64,000 nucleotides of DNA from Lutibacter flavus (GCF_900188355.1 NZ_FZNX01000006.1:62001-126000), one strand, 5' to 3'. Numbered from the stretch's first letter, positions 1 through 9,586 are shown. Numbers and translations are program-made. The notes: a model not told the origin generated them from the letters alone.

Positions 1-1
1 T

Positions 2-232
2 CCAGATGATAATTCAAATGGTGAATTTAGAATGAAAAAAAATAATTTTACTTATGAAATTGGTGCTGGAATTGACTTTTATTTACCTTACTTCATTTTT
101 TCTCCTTCAATTAGAGGTGTTTTTGCTATAAATGATGAATTAGTTAGAGATTATAGTTCAAATAGCCCTTGGACTGGAAATGTAGATTATTTTGGAACAA
201 GAGGAATCTTTATAAAATTCGCCTTTCATTAA
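2..232 (+). CDS. porT: PorT-like outer-membrane protein of the type IX secretion system (3' end only)
   Basis: Only the last 76 codons are present; the frame is open to the left edge, so the start lies outside the window. The visible tail has alternating aromatic and polar residues with GAGIDFYLPYF, FSPSIRGVF and a final FIKFAFH, as expected for the last strands of a small outer-membrane beta-barrel ending in an aromatic-rich strand. The phrase DFYLPYF-FSPSIR and the neighbouring SpoU-type methylase gene fit PorT/SprT, a membrane component of type IX secretion and gliding in Bacteroidota. The stop codon overlaps the stop of the convergent methylase gene by 3 bases. A generic PorT-family barrel is the alternative. 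Confidence 0.65.
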   Translation, partial: PDDNSNGEFRMKKNNFTYEIGAGIDFYLPYFIFSPSIRGVFAINDELVRDYSSNSPWTGNVDYFGTRGIFIKFAFH

Positions 233-957
233 GATAGGCGTCTAAATTCGCTTAATAAAATTGCTGTAGCGGTTGCAACATTTAAACTCTCTGCTTGCTT
301 CAAATCTCCAAATCTTGGAATAGATACCGAATTGTTTAGTAATTTTAAAATGGGCTTACTTATACCATTTGCTTCATTACCCATTACCAAAACAGCATCT
401 TTGGGTAATTTACTTTTATAAACGTTCTCACCATTCATTAGTGAAGCATATGTTGGTTTTTCAGTAGCTTTTAAATAAGTTTCTAAGTCGGTATAAACAA
501 TATTTACTCTAGTTAAAGACCCCATAGAAGCCTGTACAACTTTAGGATTATAACAATCAACTGTTCCCTTTGAACAAACTAATTGATCAATACCAAACCA
601 ATCGCACAACCTAATAATTGTACCTAAATTTCCAGGATCATTTACTTCATCCAAAGCCAAAACTAATCCATCAGTTTTTATCAATTTAGAAGATGGAATT
701 TTAAATAGCGCTAAAACCTTATTTGGTGTTTTTAGTACGCTTATTTTTTTCAATTCAACTTCAGAAATTACGGTTACGTTTTCTCCGTTTTTATATAAAC
801 TATCATCCACACAAAAAATCTGTTCCAATTCTAAATTTGAGTTCAAAAACTCATCAACAACCTTAACTCCTTCAGCAAAAAATAAATTACTTTTTACTCT
901 GTACTTTTTTTGTTGTAAACTCGTTATTAACTTTAACTGATTTTTACTTAAACTCAT
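229..957 (-). CDS. TrmH/SpoU family RNA 2'-O-methyltransferase
   Basis: 242 aa. This family transfers a methyl group from S-adenosylmethionine to a ribose 2'-OH in tRNA or rRNA. The N-terminal part (about residues 1-90) resembles the substrate-binding domain of RlmB-type enzymes. The SPOUT knot motifs follow in order: LDEVNDPGNLGTIIR near residue 105, VLVMGNEANGIS near 190 and IPRFGDLKQAESLNVATA near 213. The target base cannot be told from sequence. The gene is convergent with porT, and divergent from tamL with only about 80 bases between their starts. Confidence 0.88.
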   Translation of the reverse strand: MSLSKNQLKLITSLQQKKYRVKSNLFFAEGVKVVDEFLNSNLELEQIFCVDDSLYKNGENVTVISEVELKKISVLKTPNKVLALFKIPSSKLIKTDGLVLALDEVNDPGNLGTIIRLCDWFGIDQLVCSKGTVDCYNPKVVQASMGSLTRVNIVYTDLETYLKATEKPTYASLMNGENVYKSKLPKDAVLVMGNEANGISKPILKLLNNSVSIPRFGDLKQAESLNVATATAILLSEFRRLS

Positions 958-981
958 TGATTTATTTATAATAAATAGTAA

Positions 982-1012
982 TTGGGTAATAGTTCGAAAA
1001 GTTTTACATTTG
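982..1012 (+). promoter_or_regulatory. tamL promoter (TTG -33, TAcaTTTG -7)
   Basis: TTG at 982-984 and TACATTTG at 1005-1012 with 20 bases between them match the Bacteroidota housekeeping consensus TTG-N17-20-TAnnTTTG. Transcription would begin near 1018. That rules out the TTG at 982 as a start codon and points to TTG 1033 or 1036. Confidence 0.6.
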
Positions 1013-1035
1013 AAACAAATTTAAACTCTTATTTG

Positions 1036-3501
1036 TTGAAAAACAATTTTATAATATTAATAATTTTATTAAGTATAATTACAGGTTTTTCATCGTGCAA
1101 TACTGTAAAGTATGTTTCTGAAAACGAAAATTTACTTACAAAAAACATCATTTTAGTAAATGATAAAAAAAATGTTGATGACGAAATTACTGATTATGTT
1201 GTTCAACGCCCAAATTCATTAGTCCTTGGTGTTCCATTTCCTCTTCATTTTTACAATATTGGAAACAAAAATTTTGAATCTGATTATGACCAGTGGAAAA
1301 TTGACAATCCAAAAGCTTATAATTTTACAACAAAAGTATTTTCAGAAAAACAAACCAGAGGATTACATAATTTTAAATACAACACCCATAAATGGTGGCT
1401 AAATAACGGGGAAGAACCTGTAATATTTGATTCGAAAAAAGCTACTCAAACGGTTGATAATTTTATGCAACATTATCATAATGAAGGCTATTTTAATGTG
1501 AAAGCATATTATGATATTGCATATTTAAAAAACAAAAAAGCTGCCGTTACCTACTACGTAAATACAGATAAACCATATACGCTAGATACAATTACTATTA
1601 ATATTGAATCTAAAGTTTTAGACTCTATTTATTTATCTCAAAAAGAAGCCTCTTTTATAAAAAAAGGGGAGAAATTTAAATATTCTTTATTTATTAATGA
1701 ACAAAATAGAATTACCAATTTGTTTAGAAATTCTGGTATTTATCATTTTAATAAGAATGCAATTTTAGTTGATGCAGATACATCTAATTACAAATCTAAT
1801 ATTGATTTAATTATTAATGATAGTATTGCAAATATCCCCTATAAAATTCAAAAAATAAAGAAAATAAATATTTATACTGATTTCGCTTATAATACTAAAG
1901 ACAACCCAATACAAGACAGTTTAAATTACAAAGGCTATTTTTTTCTTACCCAAAACAAATTAAAATATAATCCTAAATTATTATTAGACGCTGTTTTTAT
2001 TGAACCAAACGATATTTATAAAGATGAAACCCGAGAATTAACAAGAAAAAATTTAAGAAGATTAAATAATTTTAGAACCGTTGAAATTAAATACAATGAA
2101 TTAGAAAATGATTTTTTAGAGGCTTCTATTTACTTGACTCCTCTTAAAAAATACTCAATAGGATTTAGCTCCGAACTAACACATTCTAATATTAGACAAC
2201 TTGGTATTTCAGGGAAATTGTCTTTTTTAAACAGAAATATTTTTAAAGGATCTGAAATATTAAAATTCTCGGTACAAGGATCTTTTTTAGACTCTAAAGA
2301 TGCAGCTGACAGTGAAAAGCTGTTAAATGCCTGGGAAATTGGTGGCGATGTTTCTTTAGAACTTCCAAGAATTTTATTGCCTTTTAAAGCAAACAAGATT
2401 ATTCCAAAAAGTATGTCACCTAAAACAATTTTTACTGTTGGTACAAGTTTGCAAAAAAACATTGGGTTAGATAAACAAAAATTTACTGGAATTATTGATT
2501 ATACCTGGGAATCTACAACTACAAAAAAACATAGTTTCCAGCTTTTAAATGCTCAATTTATTAAAAATTTAAATATTGATTCCTATTTTAACATCTATAA
2601 TTCTGAATTTGAAGAAATCCAAAGTATAGCTTCAACATATTTTAATGAAGATATTTCAACATCTGATGTTGTAGATTTTATAAACTTAAATATTGATTCT
2701 AATTTTGAAAGTTCAAATCCTACTGAATTTACAATTGCTCAAAACATTAAAAACCGTTACAATATTATTACAGAAGATGTATTAATTCCTTCTGCGACTT
2801 ATACATTTACCTATAATAATAGTGAAAATTATAAAGATACAGACTTCTCCTTTTTTAGGGCTCGTTTCGTTTCATCTGGAAATTTAACAAGTCTTTTAGC
2901 TACAAAAAAGGATGAAAACGGTATCAAAACACTTTTTAATACTCAAATCGCTCAATATGTTAGAACTGATTTTGAATATAAAAAATTCTGGAACCTTTCT
3001 TTTGAAAATGTATTGGCATTCAGAAGCTTTTTAGGAATTGCATTTCCTTATAATAATTCAAGTACAATTCCATTTAGCAGAAGTTATTTTATTGGAGGAC
3101 CAAATGATTTAAGAGCTTGGAAAATATATGATCTGGGCCCAGGATCTACACAAAGTGGTTTAGAATTTAATGTGGGGAATTTAAAATTTATTAGCAGTTT
3201 AGAATATCGATTTAAAATAATAAATAGTGTAAAAGGAGCATTATTTGTTGATGCTGGTAATATTTGGGATATCTCAAACTCAGCAGTGACAGATCCTGAA
3301 GCAAAATTTAATGGATTTAATTCATTAAAAGATATTGCAATTGGCTCAGGTTTTGGAATTAGATATGATTTGAGTTTTATTCTATTACGTTTAGATTTAG
3401 GGTTTAAAACATACGAACCATATCTTGAAAGCAACAAGTGGTTTCAACATGTAAACTTTAAAAACAATGTTTACAATTTTGGTATTAGTTATCCTTTTTA
3501 A
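1036..3501 (+). CDS. tamL: TamL, BamA/TamA-family outer-membrane lipoprotein
   Basis: About 821 aa from the TTG at 1036. TamL is the Bacteroidota lipoprotein counterpart of TamA; it works with TamB in the outer membrane. The N-terminus is a lipoprotein signal (MKNNF, hydrophobic stretch, SSC lipobox with Cys 21). A periplasmic POTRA-like region follows (about 25-370), then a C-terminal Omp85 barrel with NIFKGSE, the FIGGPNDLRAW motif near 700 and a terminal Phe (FGISYPF). The longest frame opens with TTG at 982, but this TTG is the likely -33 box, so I prefer 1036 (1033 is also possible). It is the only gene between its own promoter and that of fbaA. Confidence 0.85.
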   Translation: MKNNFIILIILLSIITGFSSCNTVKYVSENENLLTKNIILVNDKKNVDDEITDYVVQRPNSLVLGVPFPLHFYNIGNKNFESDYDQWKIDNPKAYNFTTKVFSEKQTRGLHNFKYNTHKWWLNNGEEPVIFDSKKATQTVDNFMQHYHNEGYFNVKAYYDIAYLKNKKAAVTYYVNTDKPYTLDTITINIESKVLDSIYLSQKEASFIKKGEKFKYSLFINEQNRITNLFRNSGIYHFNKNAILVDADTSNYKSNIDLIINDSIANIPYKIQKIKKINIYTDFAYNTKDNPIQDSLNYKGYFFLTQNKLKYNPKLLLDAVFIEPNDIYKDETRELTRKNLRRLNNFRTVEIKYNELENDFLEASIYLTPLKKYSIGFSSELTHSNIRQLGISGKLSFLNRNIFKGSEILKFSVQGSFLDSKDAADSEKLLNAWEIGGDVSLELPRILLPFKANKIIPKSMSPKTIFTVGTSLQKNIGLDKQKFTGIIDYTWESTTTKKHSFQLLNAQFIKNLNIDSYFNIYNSEFEEIQSIASTYFNEDISTSDVVDFINLNIDSNFESSNPTEFTIAQNIKNRYNIITEDVLIPSATYTFTYNNSENYKDTDFSFFRARFVSSGNLTSLLATKKDENGIKTLFNTQIAQYVRTDFEYKKFWNLSFENVLAFRSFLGIAFPYNNSSTIPFSRSYFIGGPNDLRAWKIYDLGPGSTQSGLEFNVGNLKFISSLEYRFKIINSVKGALFVDAGNIWDISNSAVTDPEAKFNGFNSLKDIAIGSGFGIRYDLSFILLRLDLGFKTYEPYLESNKWFQHVNFKNNVYNFGISYPF

Positions 3502-3561
3502 AAAAACTATTTCGATTTCGTTTTTTTTCTTTCCAATGCCTATTTAATCCTTATAATTCAT

Positions 3562-3569
3562 TAATTTTG
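3562..3569 (+). promoter_or_regulatory. fbaA promoter -7 box
   Basis: TAATTTTG followed by C is an exact TAnnTTTG box 39 bases before the fbaA start. No convincing -33 TTG is visible. Confidence 0.5.
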
Positions 3570-3608
3570 CTATATCAAGCTTAATACAATTAATATAATT
3601 AAAACATT

Positions 3609-4676
3609 ATGAGTCATACAATTAAACCAGGAGTTGCAACAGGAAGCAAAGTACAAGAGATCTTTAAATTAGCAAAAGCTAAAAATTTCGCATTACCAGC
3701 GGTAAATGTTATAGGCTCTAATACAATAAATACTGTGTTAGAAACAGCAAAAGAATTAAATTCACCGGTAATTATTCAATTTTCAAATGGTGGAGCTCAA
3801 TTTAATGCAGGTAAAGGATTATCAAATGAAGGACAAAAAGCAGCTATTGCTGGTGGAGTTGCAGGTGCAAAACACGTGCATACTTTAGCCGAAGCATATG
3901 GAGTACCTGTAATTTTACATACAGACCATTGTGCTAAAAAATTACTTCCTTGGATTGATGGTTTATTAGATGCTGGAGAACAATTTTACAAAGAAAATGG
4001 AATTCCATTATATAGCTCTCACATGATTGATTTATCTGAAGAGCCTTTAGAAGAAAACATTGAAATATGTAAAACTTATTTAGCTCGTATGAGTAAAATG
4101 GGAATGACATTAGAAATAGAATTAGGAATTACAGGTGGTGAAGAAGATGGTGTTGACAATACTGATGTAGATGCTTCAAAATTATATACACAACCTGAAG
4201 AAGTTGCTTATGCATATGACGAACTTAAAAAAGTAAGTGACAATTTCACAATTGCTGCTTCTTTTGGAAATGTTCACGGTGTTTACAAGCCAGGAAATGT
4301 AAAATTAACTCCTAAAATTTTAGACAATTCTCAAAAATATATAGAAAAGAAGAATGGTACTGAGAAAAACCCAGTAGATTTTGTTTTTCATGGTGGTTCA
4401 GGATCTTCTTTAGAAGAAATCAGAGAAGCAATTGGATATGGAGTAATTAAAATGAACATTGATACCGATTTGCAATTTGCTTTTACCGAGGGAATTAGAG
4501 ATTATATGAATGAAAAAATTGAGTACTTAAGAACTCAAATTGGAAATCCTGATGGAGCAGACAAGCCTAACAAAAAGTACTATGATCCTCGTGGATGGTT
4601 ACGTAAAGGTGAAGAAACTTTTAAGGCTCGTTTAATTCAAGCTTTCAAAGATTTAAATTGTGTAGACACACTATAA
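3609..4676 (+). CDS. fbaA: Class II fructose-bisphosphate aldolase
   Basis: 355 aa, the usual length for class IIA enzymes. It reversibly cleaves fructose 1,6-bisphosphate to dihydroxyacetone phosphate and glyceraldehyde 3-phosphate in cytoplasmic glycolysis and gluconeogenesis. Zinc ligands are in VILHTDHCAKK (His and Asp-His near residue 105), the ELGITGGEEDGVD segment near 173, SFGNVHGVY near 220 and FHGGSGSS near 260; the substrate loop KMNIDTDLQ is present. It has its own promoter and terminator, so it is probably monocistronic. The ATG start matches the family N-terminus (MSHTIKPGV). Confidence 0.96.
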   Translation: MSHTIKPGVATGSKVQEIFKLAKAKNFALPAVNVIGSNTINTVLETAKELNSPVIIQFSNGGAQFNAGKGLSNEGQKAAIAGGVAGAKHVHTLAEAYGVPVILHTDHCAKKLLPWIDGLLDAGEQFYKENGIPLYSSHMIDLSEEPLEENIEICKTYLARMSKMGMTLEIELGITGGEEDGVDNTDVDASKLYTQPEEVAYAYDELKKVSDNFTIAASFGNVHGVYKPGNVKLTPKILDNSQKYIEKKNGTEKNPVDFVFHGGSGSSLEEIREAIGYGVIKMNIDTDLQFAFTEGIRDYMNEKIEYLRTQIGNPDGADKPNKKYYDPRGWLRKGEETFKARLIQAFKDLNCVDTL

Positions 4677-4699
4677 ATTAACAAAATAAAACTTAATTT

Positions 4700-4742
4700 A
4701 ACAAAGAGAACATATTTTTATACGTTCTCTTTGTTTTTTTTA
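4700..4742 (+). terminator. Intrinsic terminator of fbaA
   Basis: A perfect 12-bp stem, AACAAAGAGAAC (4700-4711) with GTTCTCTTTGTT (4724-4735), has a 12-base loop and runs into an unbroken T tract. Confidence 0.9.
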
Positions 4743-4780
4743 GTAATTTGCACCTCTATTTTCAACTAAAACAAAATTAT

Positions 4781-5641
4781 ATGTCATCTTGGTTTAAAAG
4801 AAAAGATAAGGGAATCCAAACCCCTACTGAAAATAAAAAAGATGTACCAAAAGGATTGTGGTACAAAACTCCAAGCGGAAAAGTTGTTGATACCGACGAA
4901 TTAAAAGAAAATTTTTATGTTAGTCCAGAAGATGGATATCATGTAAGAATTGGAAGCGCTGAATATTTTGAAATTCTATTTGATGATAATCAATTTAAAG
5001 AATTTGACAAAGATATGGTATCTAAAGACCCCTTAAAATTTACAGATACAAAAAAATATACCGATAGGTTAAAGCAAGCTTATGAAAAAACTAAATTAAA
5101 AGATGCTGTTAGAACAGCAGTTGGGAAATCCTTTGGGAAAGATTTAGTTATAGCGGCAATGGATTTTGCGTTTATTGGAGGTTCTATGGGTAGTGTTGTT
5201 GGAGAAAAAATTTCTAGAGCAATAGATTATTCAATTAAGCATAAAGTACCATTTTTAATGATTTCAAAATCAGGTGGTGCAAGAATGATGGAAGCATCTT
5301 TATCTTTAATGCAATTAGTAAAAACATCAGCAAAATTAGCTCAATTATCAGATGCTGGAATTCCGTACATTTCACTTTGTACAGATCCTACTACTGGAGG
5401 AACAACGGCTTCTTACGCTATGCTTGGCGATGTTAACTTTGCAGAACCTAATGCTTTAGTTGCTTTTGCCGGCCCACGTGTTGTAAAAGATACAACTGGT
5501 AAAGAATTGCCTCCTGGATTTCAAAGATCTGAGTTTGTACTAGAACATGGTTTTTTAGATAAAATTATTGAACGTAAAAATTTAAAAAAACAATTAAATT
5601 TATATATTGATTTAATTCAAAATTTACCAATAAGAAACTAA
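4781..5641 (+). CDS. accD: Acetyl-CoA carboxylase carboxyltransferase subunit beta
   Basis: 286 aa from the ATG at 4781 ([11 protein letters not shown], the family N-terminus); an upstream TTG at 4748 extends the frame but adds 11 untypical residues. AccD with AccA moves the carboxyl group from biotin-carrier protein to acetyl-CoA, giving malonyl-CoA for fatty acids. The crotonase-like core is clear: [38 protein letters not shown] and FAGPRVV. The N-terminal zinc ribbon is unusual: all four cysteines of the classic CxxC...CxxC ribbon are missing, and the whole protein has one Cys (SLCTDPT). A weak TAATTTG element lies at 4744-4750. Confidence 0.95.
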   Translation: MSSWFKRKDKGIQTPTENKKDVPKGLWYKTPSGKVVDTDELKENFYVSPEDGYHVRIGSAEYFEILFDDNQFKEFDKDMVSKDPLKFTDTKKYTDRLKQAYEKTKLKDAVRTAVGKSFGKDLVIAAMDFAFIGGSMGSVVGEKISRAIDYSIKHKVPFLMISKSGGARMMEASLSLMQLVKTSAKLAQLSDAGIPYISLCTDPTTGGTTASYAMLGDVNFAEPNALVAFAGPRVVKDTTGKELPPGFQRSEFVLEHGFLDKIIERKNLKKQLNLYIDLIQNLPIRN

Positions 5642-5669
5642 AAAAAGCGAGCTAAATGCTCGCTTTTTT
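5641..5669. terminator. Bidirectional intrinsic terminator (accD / lipoprotein gene)
   Basis: AAAAAAGCGAGC, loop TAAAT, GCTCGCTTTTTT. It has an A tract on one side and a T tract on the other, so it can end accD on the plus strand and the convergent lipoprotein gene on the minus strand. Confidence 0.9.
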
Positions 5670-5703
5670 ATTAACCAAACTAACCAAACTGAATACTATT
5701 TCC

Positions 5704-6579
5704 TTAGTTTCCCATTTTTCTTCTTCTTAATACTATTTCCGTTTCAACGCCTTCACTATCTGTGAATACTGCAATATCATCACAAGTTCCATCTCCAAAA
5801 TTTATGACACCTGTTGTTTCACCTCTAACAATTTCAACAATACCACTAACAATAAATCTACAGGACATTTCTCTTCTTAAAGCCTCAATTATATTTCCCG
5901 AAAACACAGTTCCATCTTTAAATATTGATGTCCAACTACCAGTTATTAAATAAACATTATCACTCCAAGCCCTTGTATCAAAGCCTTCAATCCATTCTCT
6001 TGTTTTTGTTCCTTCTTTAGAAATAATCTCCCCATCAGGCCAAGTTAAAGTTATATTTATCGTTTTAATAGATTGAGGGTTTCCGTTGTCATTCTCTCTG
6101 GTTTTAACAATAATATTGGATCCTTCTACTGCAACTTCGTTAAAATAAAATCCATCGTATGTAATTGTTACAACAACTGTTGCGGAATTTTCATCATAAA
6201 CATAAACCATAATAATTTTCCCGGATAGAACATGTCCATTTGGCAATTCACATGCTTCTCCAAAATCCACAGTTACTGTCTTTGTAGTTCCAACTATATC
6301 AACAGTTCTTGTAGCGCAATCTGGCATTCCACCATGATTATTTCCATCATCTTTTGAAGCGACTTCCTTTCCACTAGTAGCAAAATCCTCAAACATAACA
6401 TCATCCACAATATTGTCCATTTCATCAGATATATCCTCAGATTCAATCAGAGTAATTGTTTCTTCCTCAGATATTTGAACGGTCTGTTCTATTGCATCAT
6501 TATTTTCACAACTTGTAAAAATTAAAGTACTAACAATAAAAACAAAAAACATTCTAAAAATTAAATTATACATTCTCAT
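5704..6579 (-). CDS. Unknown lipoprotein
   Basis: 291 aa, function not recognised. The N-terminus is a lipoprotein signal peptide (MRMYNLIFRMFFVFIVSTLI) with lipobox FTSC and Cys near residue 24, followed by acidic residues (ENNDAIEQ), compatible with export to the cell surface in Bacteroidota. An acidic stretch (about 35-75) is followed by a region rich in Thr, Val and aromatic residues that looks all-beta (TVDFGEACELPNGHVLSGKI, TITYDGFYFNEV, ITGSWTSIF). A near-repeat of FG-x-G/A-C (VDFGEACELPNG near 105 and INFGDGTCDDIA near 262) suggests two related beta modules. Single gene, convergent with accD; no domain name can be supported. Confidence 0.7.
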   Translation of the reverse strand: MRMYNLIFRMFFVFIVSTLIFTSCENNDAIEQTVQISEEETITLIESEDISDEMDNIVDDVMFEDFATSGKEVASKDDGNNHGGMPDCATRTVDIVGTTKTVTVDFGEACELPNGHVLSGKIIMVYVYDENSATVVVTITYDGFYFNEVAVEGSNIIVKTRENDNGNPQSIKTINITLTWPDGEIISKEGTKTREWIEGFDTRAWSDNVYLITGSWTSIFKDGTVFSGNIIEALRREMSCRFIVSGIVEIVRGETTGVINFGDGTCDDIAVFTDSEGVETEIVLRRRKMGN

Positions 6580-6677
6580 AAGATTAAATATTTAAAAAAT
6601 TAAAAAAAACTTCTATAATTTCTTAGACCTTAAAAAAAACAAAAAGTTTAAAACAATATCAAAATAAATAACTTGGG

Positions 6678-6691
6678 CTCAATATATTGAG
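6678..6691. promoter_or_regulatory. Palindrome over the rpsO -33 region
   Basis: CTCAATATATTGAG is a perfect 14-bp palindrome that includes the TTG (6687-6689) of the predicted rpsO promoter. It could be an operator; a chance palindrome in AT-rich DNA is possible. Confidence 0.35.
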
Positions 6692-6717
6692 TATTCAAAA
6701 TAATAATAGTATCTTTG
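6687..6717 (+). promoter_or_regulatory. rpsO promoter (TTG / TATCTTTG)
   Basis: TTG at 6687-6689 and TATCTTTG at 6710-6717 with a 20-base spacer, an exact match to the phylum consensus. The 5' leader of about 60 bases holds a small hairpin, CTGCA-TAT-TGCAG (6729-6741), a possible site for S15 autoregulation by analogy with other bacteria. Confidence 0.65.
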
Positions 6718-6781
6718 CCGACTATTAGCTGCATATTGCAGTATTAATACATAAAAATTATTAATAAAAATTAATGTTAGC

Positions 6782-7051
6782 ATGTACTTAACAAAAGAGA
6801 AAAAAGCGGAAATTTTCGCAAAACACAATGAATCAGCAACAGACACTGGTTCTTCAGAAGGACAAATTGCCTTATTTACTTTCAGAATTAACCACTTAAC
6901 AGAGCACTTAAAAGGAAATCGTAAAGATTATAATACTGAGCGTTCATTAGTTAAACTGGTAGGTAAAAGAAGAAATTTACTTGATTATTTGATTAAAACG
7001 GATATCGTAAGATATCGTGAGATTATTCAAGAATTAGGAATTAGAAAATAA
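6782..7051 (+). CDS. rpsO: 30S ribosomal protein S15
   Basis: 89 aa, the standard length of uS15. It binds 16S rRNA early in assembly of the small-subunit platform. The family motifs are all present: DTGSSEGQIALFTFRI, LTEHLKGNRKDYNTERSL and LVGKRRNLLDYL. It is followed by a terminator and then by pnp, the rpsO-pnp neighbourhood common across bacteria, but with separate transcription suggested here. Confidence 0.98.
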   Translation: MYLTKEKKAEIFAKHNESATDTGSSEGQIALFTFRINHLTEHLKGNRKDYNTERSLVKLVGKRRNLLDYLIKTDIVRYREIIQELGIRK

Positions 7052-7083
7052 AAAAAAGAGGCAACTATTGCCTCTTTTTTTTA
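7051..7083 (+). terminator. Intrinsic terminator of rpsO
   Basis: Stem GAGGCA (7058-7063) with TGCCTC (7069-7074), loop ACTAT, flanked by A7 and T9, starting at the rpsO stop codon. Confidence 0.88.
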
Positions 7084-7180
7084 TTTATTGAATTACAAAA
7101 GAAAGCATAGATTAAACTTTTCATTGGAAAACACAACACAACAACAACCAATTGTTTAATTAAAATTTAAAAAATTATTT

Positions 7181-9409
7181 ATGATACCGAAGGTTCATAC
7201 ACAAATTATTGATTTAGGAGATGGAAGAACCATCTCAATTGAAACTGGAAAATTAGCAAAGCAAGCGCATGGTTCGGTTGTTGTAAGAATGGGAGATGCC
7301 ATGTTATTAGGTACTGTTGTTTCTAACTACAGACAAAGTGATGTTGACTTTTTACCTTTAACTGTAGATTACAGAGAAAAATTTGCAGCTGCAGGTAAGT
7401 ATCCAGGAGGTTTCTTCAAAAGAGAAGCAAGACCAAGTGATAATGAAGTATTAACAATGCGTTTAGTAGACCGTGTTTTACGTCCATTATTCCCTAAAGA
7501 TTACCACGCAGAAACACAAGTTATGATTCAATTAATGTCTCATGACGATAATGTAATGCCTGATGCTTTAGCAGGCTTAGCCGCTTCTGCAGCTATCCAA
7601 TTAAGTGATCTTCCTTTTGAAACTCCAATTTCTGAAGCTAGAGTTGCAAGAGTAAACGGTGAATTTATAATCAACCCAAATAGAACTCAATTAGCTGAAG
7701 CTGATATTGATATGATGGTTGGTGCATCTGCCGATTCTGTAATGATGGTAGAAGGTGAAATGGATGAATGTAGTGAAGAAGAAATGGCTGAGGCTATTAA
7801 ATTTGCACATGAAGCTATTAAAATTCAATGTGCTGCTCAAGTTGCATTAGCAGAGTCTTTTGGTAAAAAAGAAACACGTGAATATGAAGGTGCAGCTACT
7901 GATGAAGCTTTAGAAAAAGCAGCTCACGATTTTTCATACCAAAAAGTTTACGACATTGCAAAAGCAGGAAGTGCTAAACATGAACGTAGCGCTGCATTCG
8001 CAGAAATAAAAGAAGCATTTAAGGCTACATTTTCAGAAGAAGAATTGGCTGAAAAAGGAGCTTTAATTTCAAAATATTATAGCAAAGCAGAAAAAAGTGC
8101 TATTAGAAACTTAACCCTTGAAGAAGGTTTACGTCTAGATGGTCGTAAGACTAATGAAATTAGACCAATCTGGTCTGAAGTAGATTACTTACCTTCTACT
8201 CACGGTTCATCAATCTTTACAAGAGGAGAAACTCAAGCATTAGCTACAGTTACACTTGGAACTTCTAGAGATGCTAATATTATTGATTCACCAACAAATG
8301 AAGGTGAAGAAAGATTTTACTTACACTACAATTTCCCTCCTTTCTGTACAGGTGAAGCAAGACCTTTAAGAGGTACTTCGCGTAGAGAAGTAGGACATGG
8401 AAACCTAGCGCAACGTGCTTTAAAAGGAATGGTTCCTGCTGATTGCCCTTATACAGTTAGAATAGTTTCTGAAGTATTAGAATCTAATGGTTCTTCTTCA
8501 ATGGCTACAGTTTGTGCGGGTACAATGGCGTTAATGGATGCTGGAGTTCAAATGACAAAACCAGTTTCTGGTATTGCTATGGGATTAATTTCTGATGGTG
8601 ATCGTTATGCTGTACTTAGCGACATTTTAGGTGATGAAGATCATTTAGGTGATATGGACTTTAAAGTAACAGGAACTGCAGACGGTATTACTGCTTGTCA
8701 GATGGATATTAAAGTAAAAGGATTGTCTTACGAAATTTTAGTGAATGCACTAAAACAAGCTAGAGATGGTCGTTTACACATTTTAGGAAAAATCACTGAA
8801 ACTATTTCAGCTCCAAATGCTGAGGTAAAATCACATGCTCCAAAAATGATTTCAAGAAGGATTCCTAATGAATTTATTGGTGCATTAATTGGACCAGGAG
8901 GAAAAGTTATTCAAGAAATGCAAAAGGAAACTGGATGTACAATTGTTATAAATGAAGATCCAGTTACTGAAGAAGGTATTGTTGAAATTTTAGGAACAAA
9001 CCAAGATGGTATTGATACTGTTTTAGCTAAAATTGATTCTTTATTGTTTAAACCACAAGTAGGTAGCGTTTACGAAGTAAAAGTTATTAAAATGCTTGAC
9101 TTTGGTGCTGTTGTAGAATATACAGAAGCTCCTGGAAATGAAGTTTTATTACATATTTCTGAATTAGCTTGGGAAAGAACTGACAATGTTACTGATGTTG
9201 TTAATATGGGTGATGTGTTTGATGTGAAATATTTTGGAAAAGATCCTAGAACTCGCAAAGAGAAAGTATCTCGTAAAGCTATTTTACCAAAACCTGAAGG
9301 CTTTAAAGAAAGACCTCCTAGAGATAGAGATGATAGAGGTGGACGTGATAACCGTGGTAGAGATAACCGTGGTGGAGATAGAGATAGAAAACCTAGACCT
9401 AGAGATTAA
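7181..9409 (+). CDS. pnp: Polyribonucleotide nucleotidyltransferase (PNPase)
   Basis: 742 aa. PNPase is a cytoplasmic phosphorolytic 3'-5' exoribonuclease for mRNA decay. Domains in order: a first RNase PH fold (about 1-230), a helical linker, a second RNase PH fold (about 310-545) with FTRGETQAL and the catalytic-loop aspartates [13 protein letters not shown], a KH domain with the [10 protein letters not shown] loop near 565, and an S1 domain with [18 protein letters not shown]. The tail from about residue 710 is an Arg-Asp-Gly repeat region ([15 protein letters not shown]), probably disordered and RNA-binding. The 129-base leader has no clear consensus promoter. Confidence 0.97.
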   Translation: MIPKVHTQIIDLGDGRTISIETGKLAKQAHGSVVVRMGDAMLLGTVVSNYRQSDVDFLPLTVDYREKFAAAGKYPGGFFKREARPSDNEVLTMRLVDRVLRPLFPKDYHAETQVMIQLMSHDDNVMPDALAGLAASAAIQLSDLPFETPISEARVARVNGEFIINPNRTQLAEADIDMMVGASADSVMMVEGEMDECSEEEMAEAIKFAHEAIKIQCAAQVALAESFGKKETREYEGAATDEALEKAAHDFSYQKVYDIAKAGSAKHERSAAFAEIKEAFKATFSEEELAEKGALISKYYSKAEKSAIRNLTLEEGLRLDGRKTNEIRPIWSEVDYLPSTHGSSIFTRGETQALATVTLGTSRDANIIDSPTNEGEERFYLHYNFPPFCTGEARPLRGTSRREVGHGNLAQRALKGMVPADCPYTVRIVSEVLESNGSSSMATVCAGTMALMDAGVQMTKPVSGIAMGLISDGDRYAVLSDILGDEDHLGDMDFKVTGTADGITACQMDIKVKGLSYEILVNALKQARDGRLHILGKITETISAPNAEVKSHAPKMISRRIPNEFIGALIGPGGKVIQEMQKETGCTIVINEDPVTEEGIVEILGTNQDGIDTVLAKIDSLLFKPQVGSVYEVKVIKMLDFGAVVEYTEAPGNEVLLHISELAWERTDNVTDVVNMGDVFDVKYFGKDPRTRKEKVSRKAILPKPEGFKERPPRDRDDRGGRDNRGRDNRGGDRDRKPRPRD

Positions 9410-9430
9410 TTCTCGAAATTATAAATTATT

Positions 9431-9462
9431 AAAAAGCTTCTCAGAAATGAGAAGCTTTTTTT
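9431..9462 (+). terminator. Intrinsic terminator of pnp
   Basis: AAAAAGCTTCTCA, loop GAAA, TGAGAAGCTTTTTTT. Perfect stem with a stable GNRA tetraloop. Confidence 0.92.
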
Positions 9463-9483
9463 ATAAACTGTATTAAATCAAAA

Positions 9484-9534
9484 AGAAGCCTACAATTACA
9501 TAAATTTATTTGTAATTTGGCTTCTTTCTTTTTA
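9484..9534. terminator. Second long hairpin after pnp
   Basis: AAGAAGCC (9484-9491) pairs with GGCTTCTT (9520-9527). The inner parts also pair almost completely, and a T-rich run follows. It may be a back-up terminator or the remnant of a repeat. Confidence 0.55.
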
Positions 9535-9586
9535 ACAGAAGAATTCTAATCATTTAATTCCTTCTGTTTTTGAATTATTAGAGGAT

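Noticed and set aside
9234-9476. 80-codon ORF in another frame over the pnp 3' end
   Set aside because: Arises from the Arg-Asp-Gly repeat tail of PNPase read out of frame and runs through the pnp terminator.
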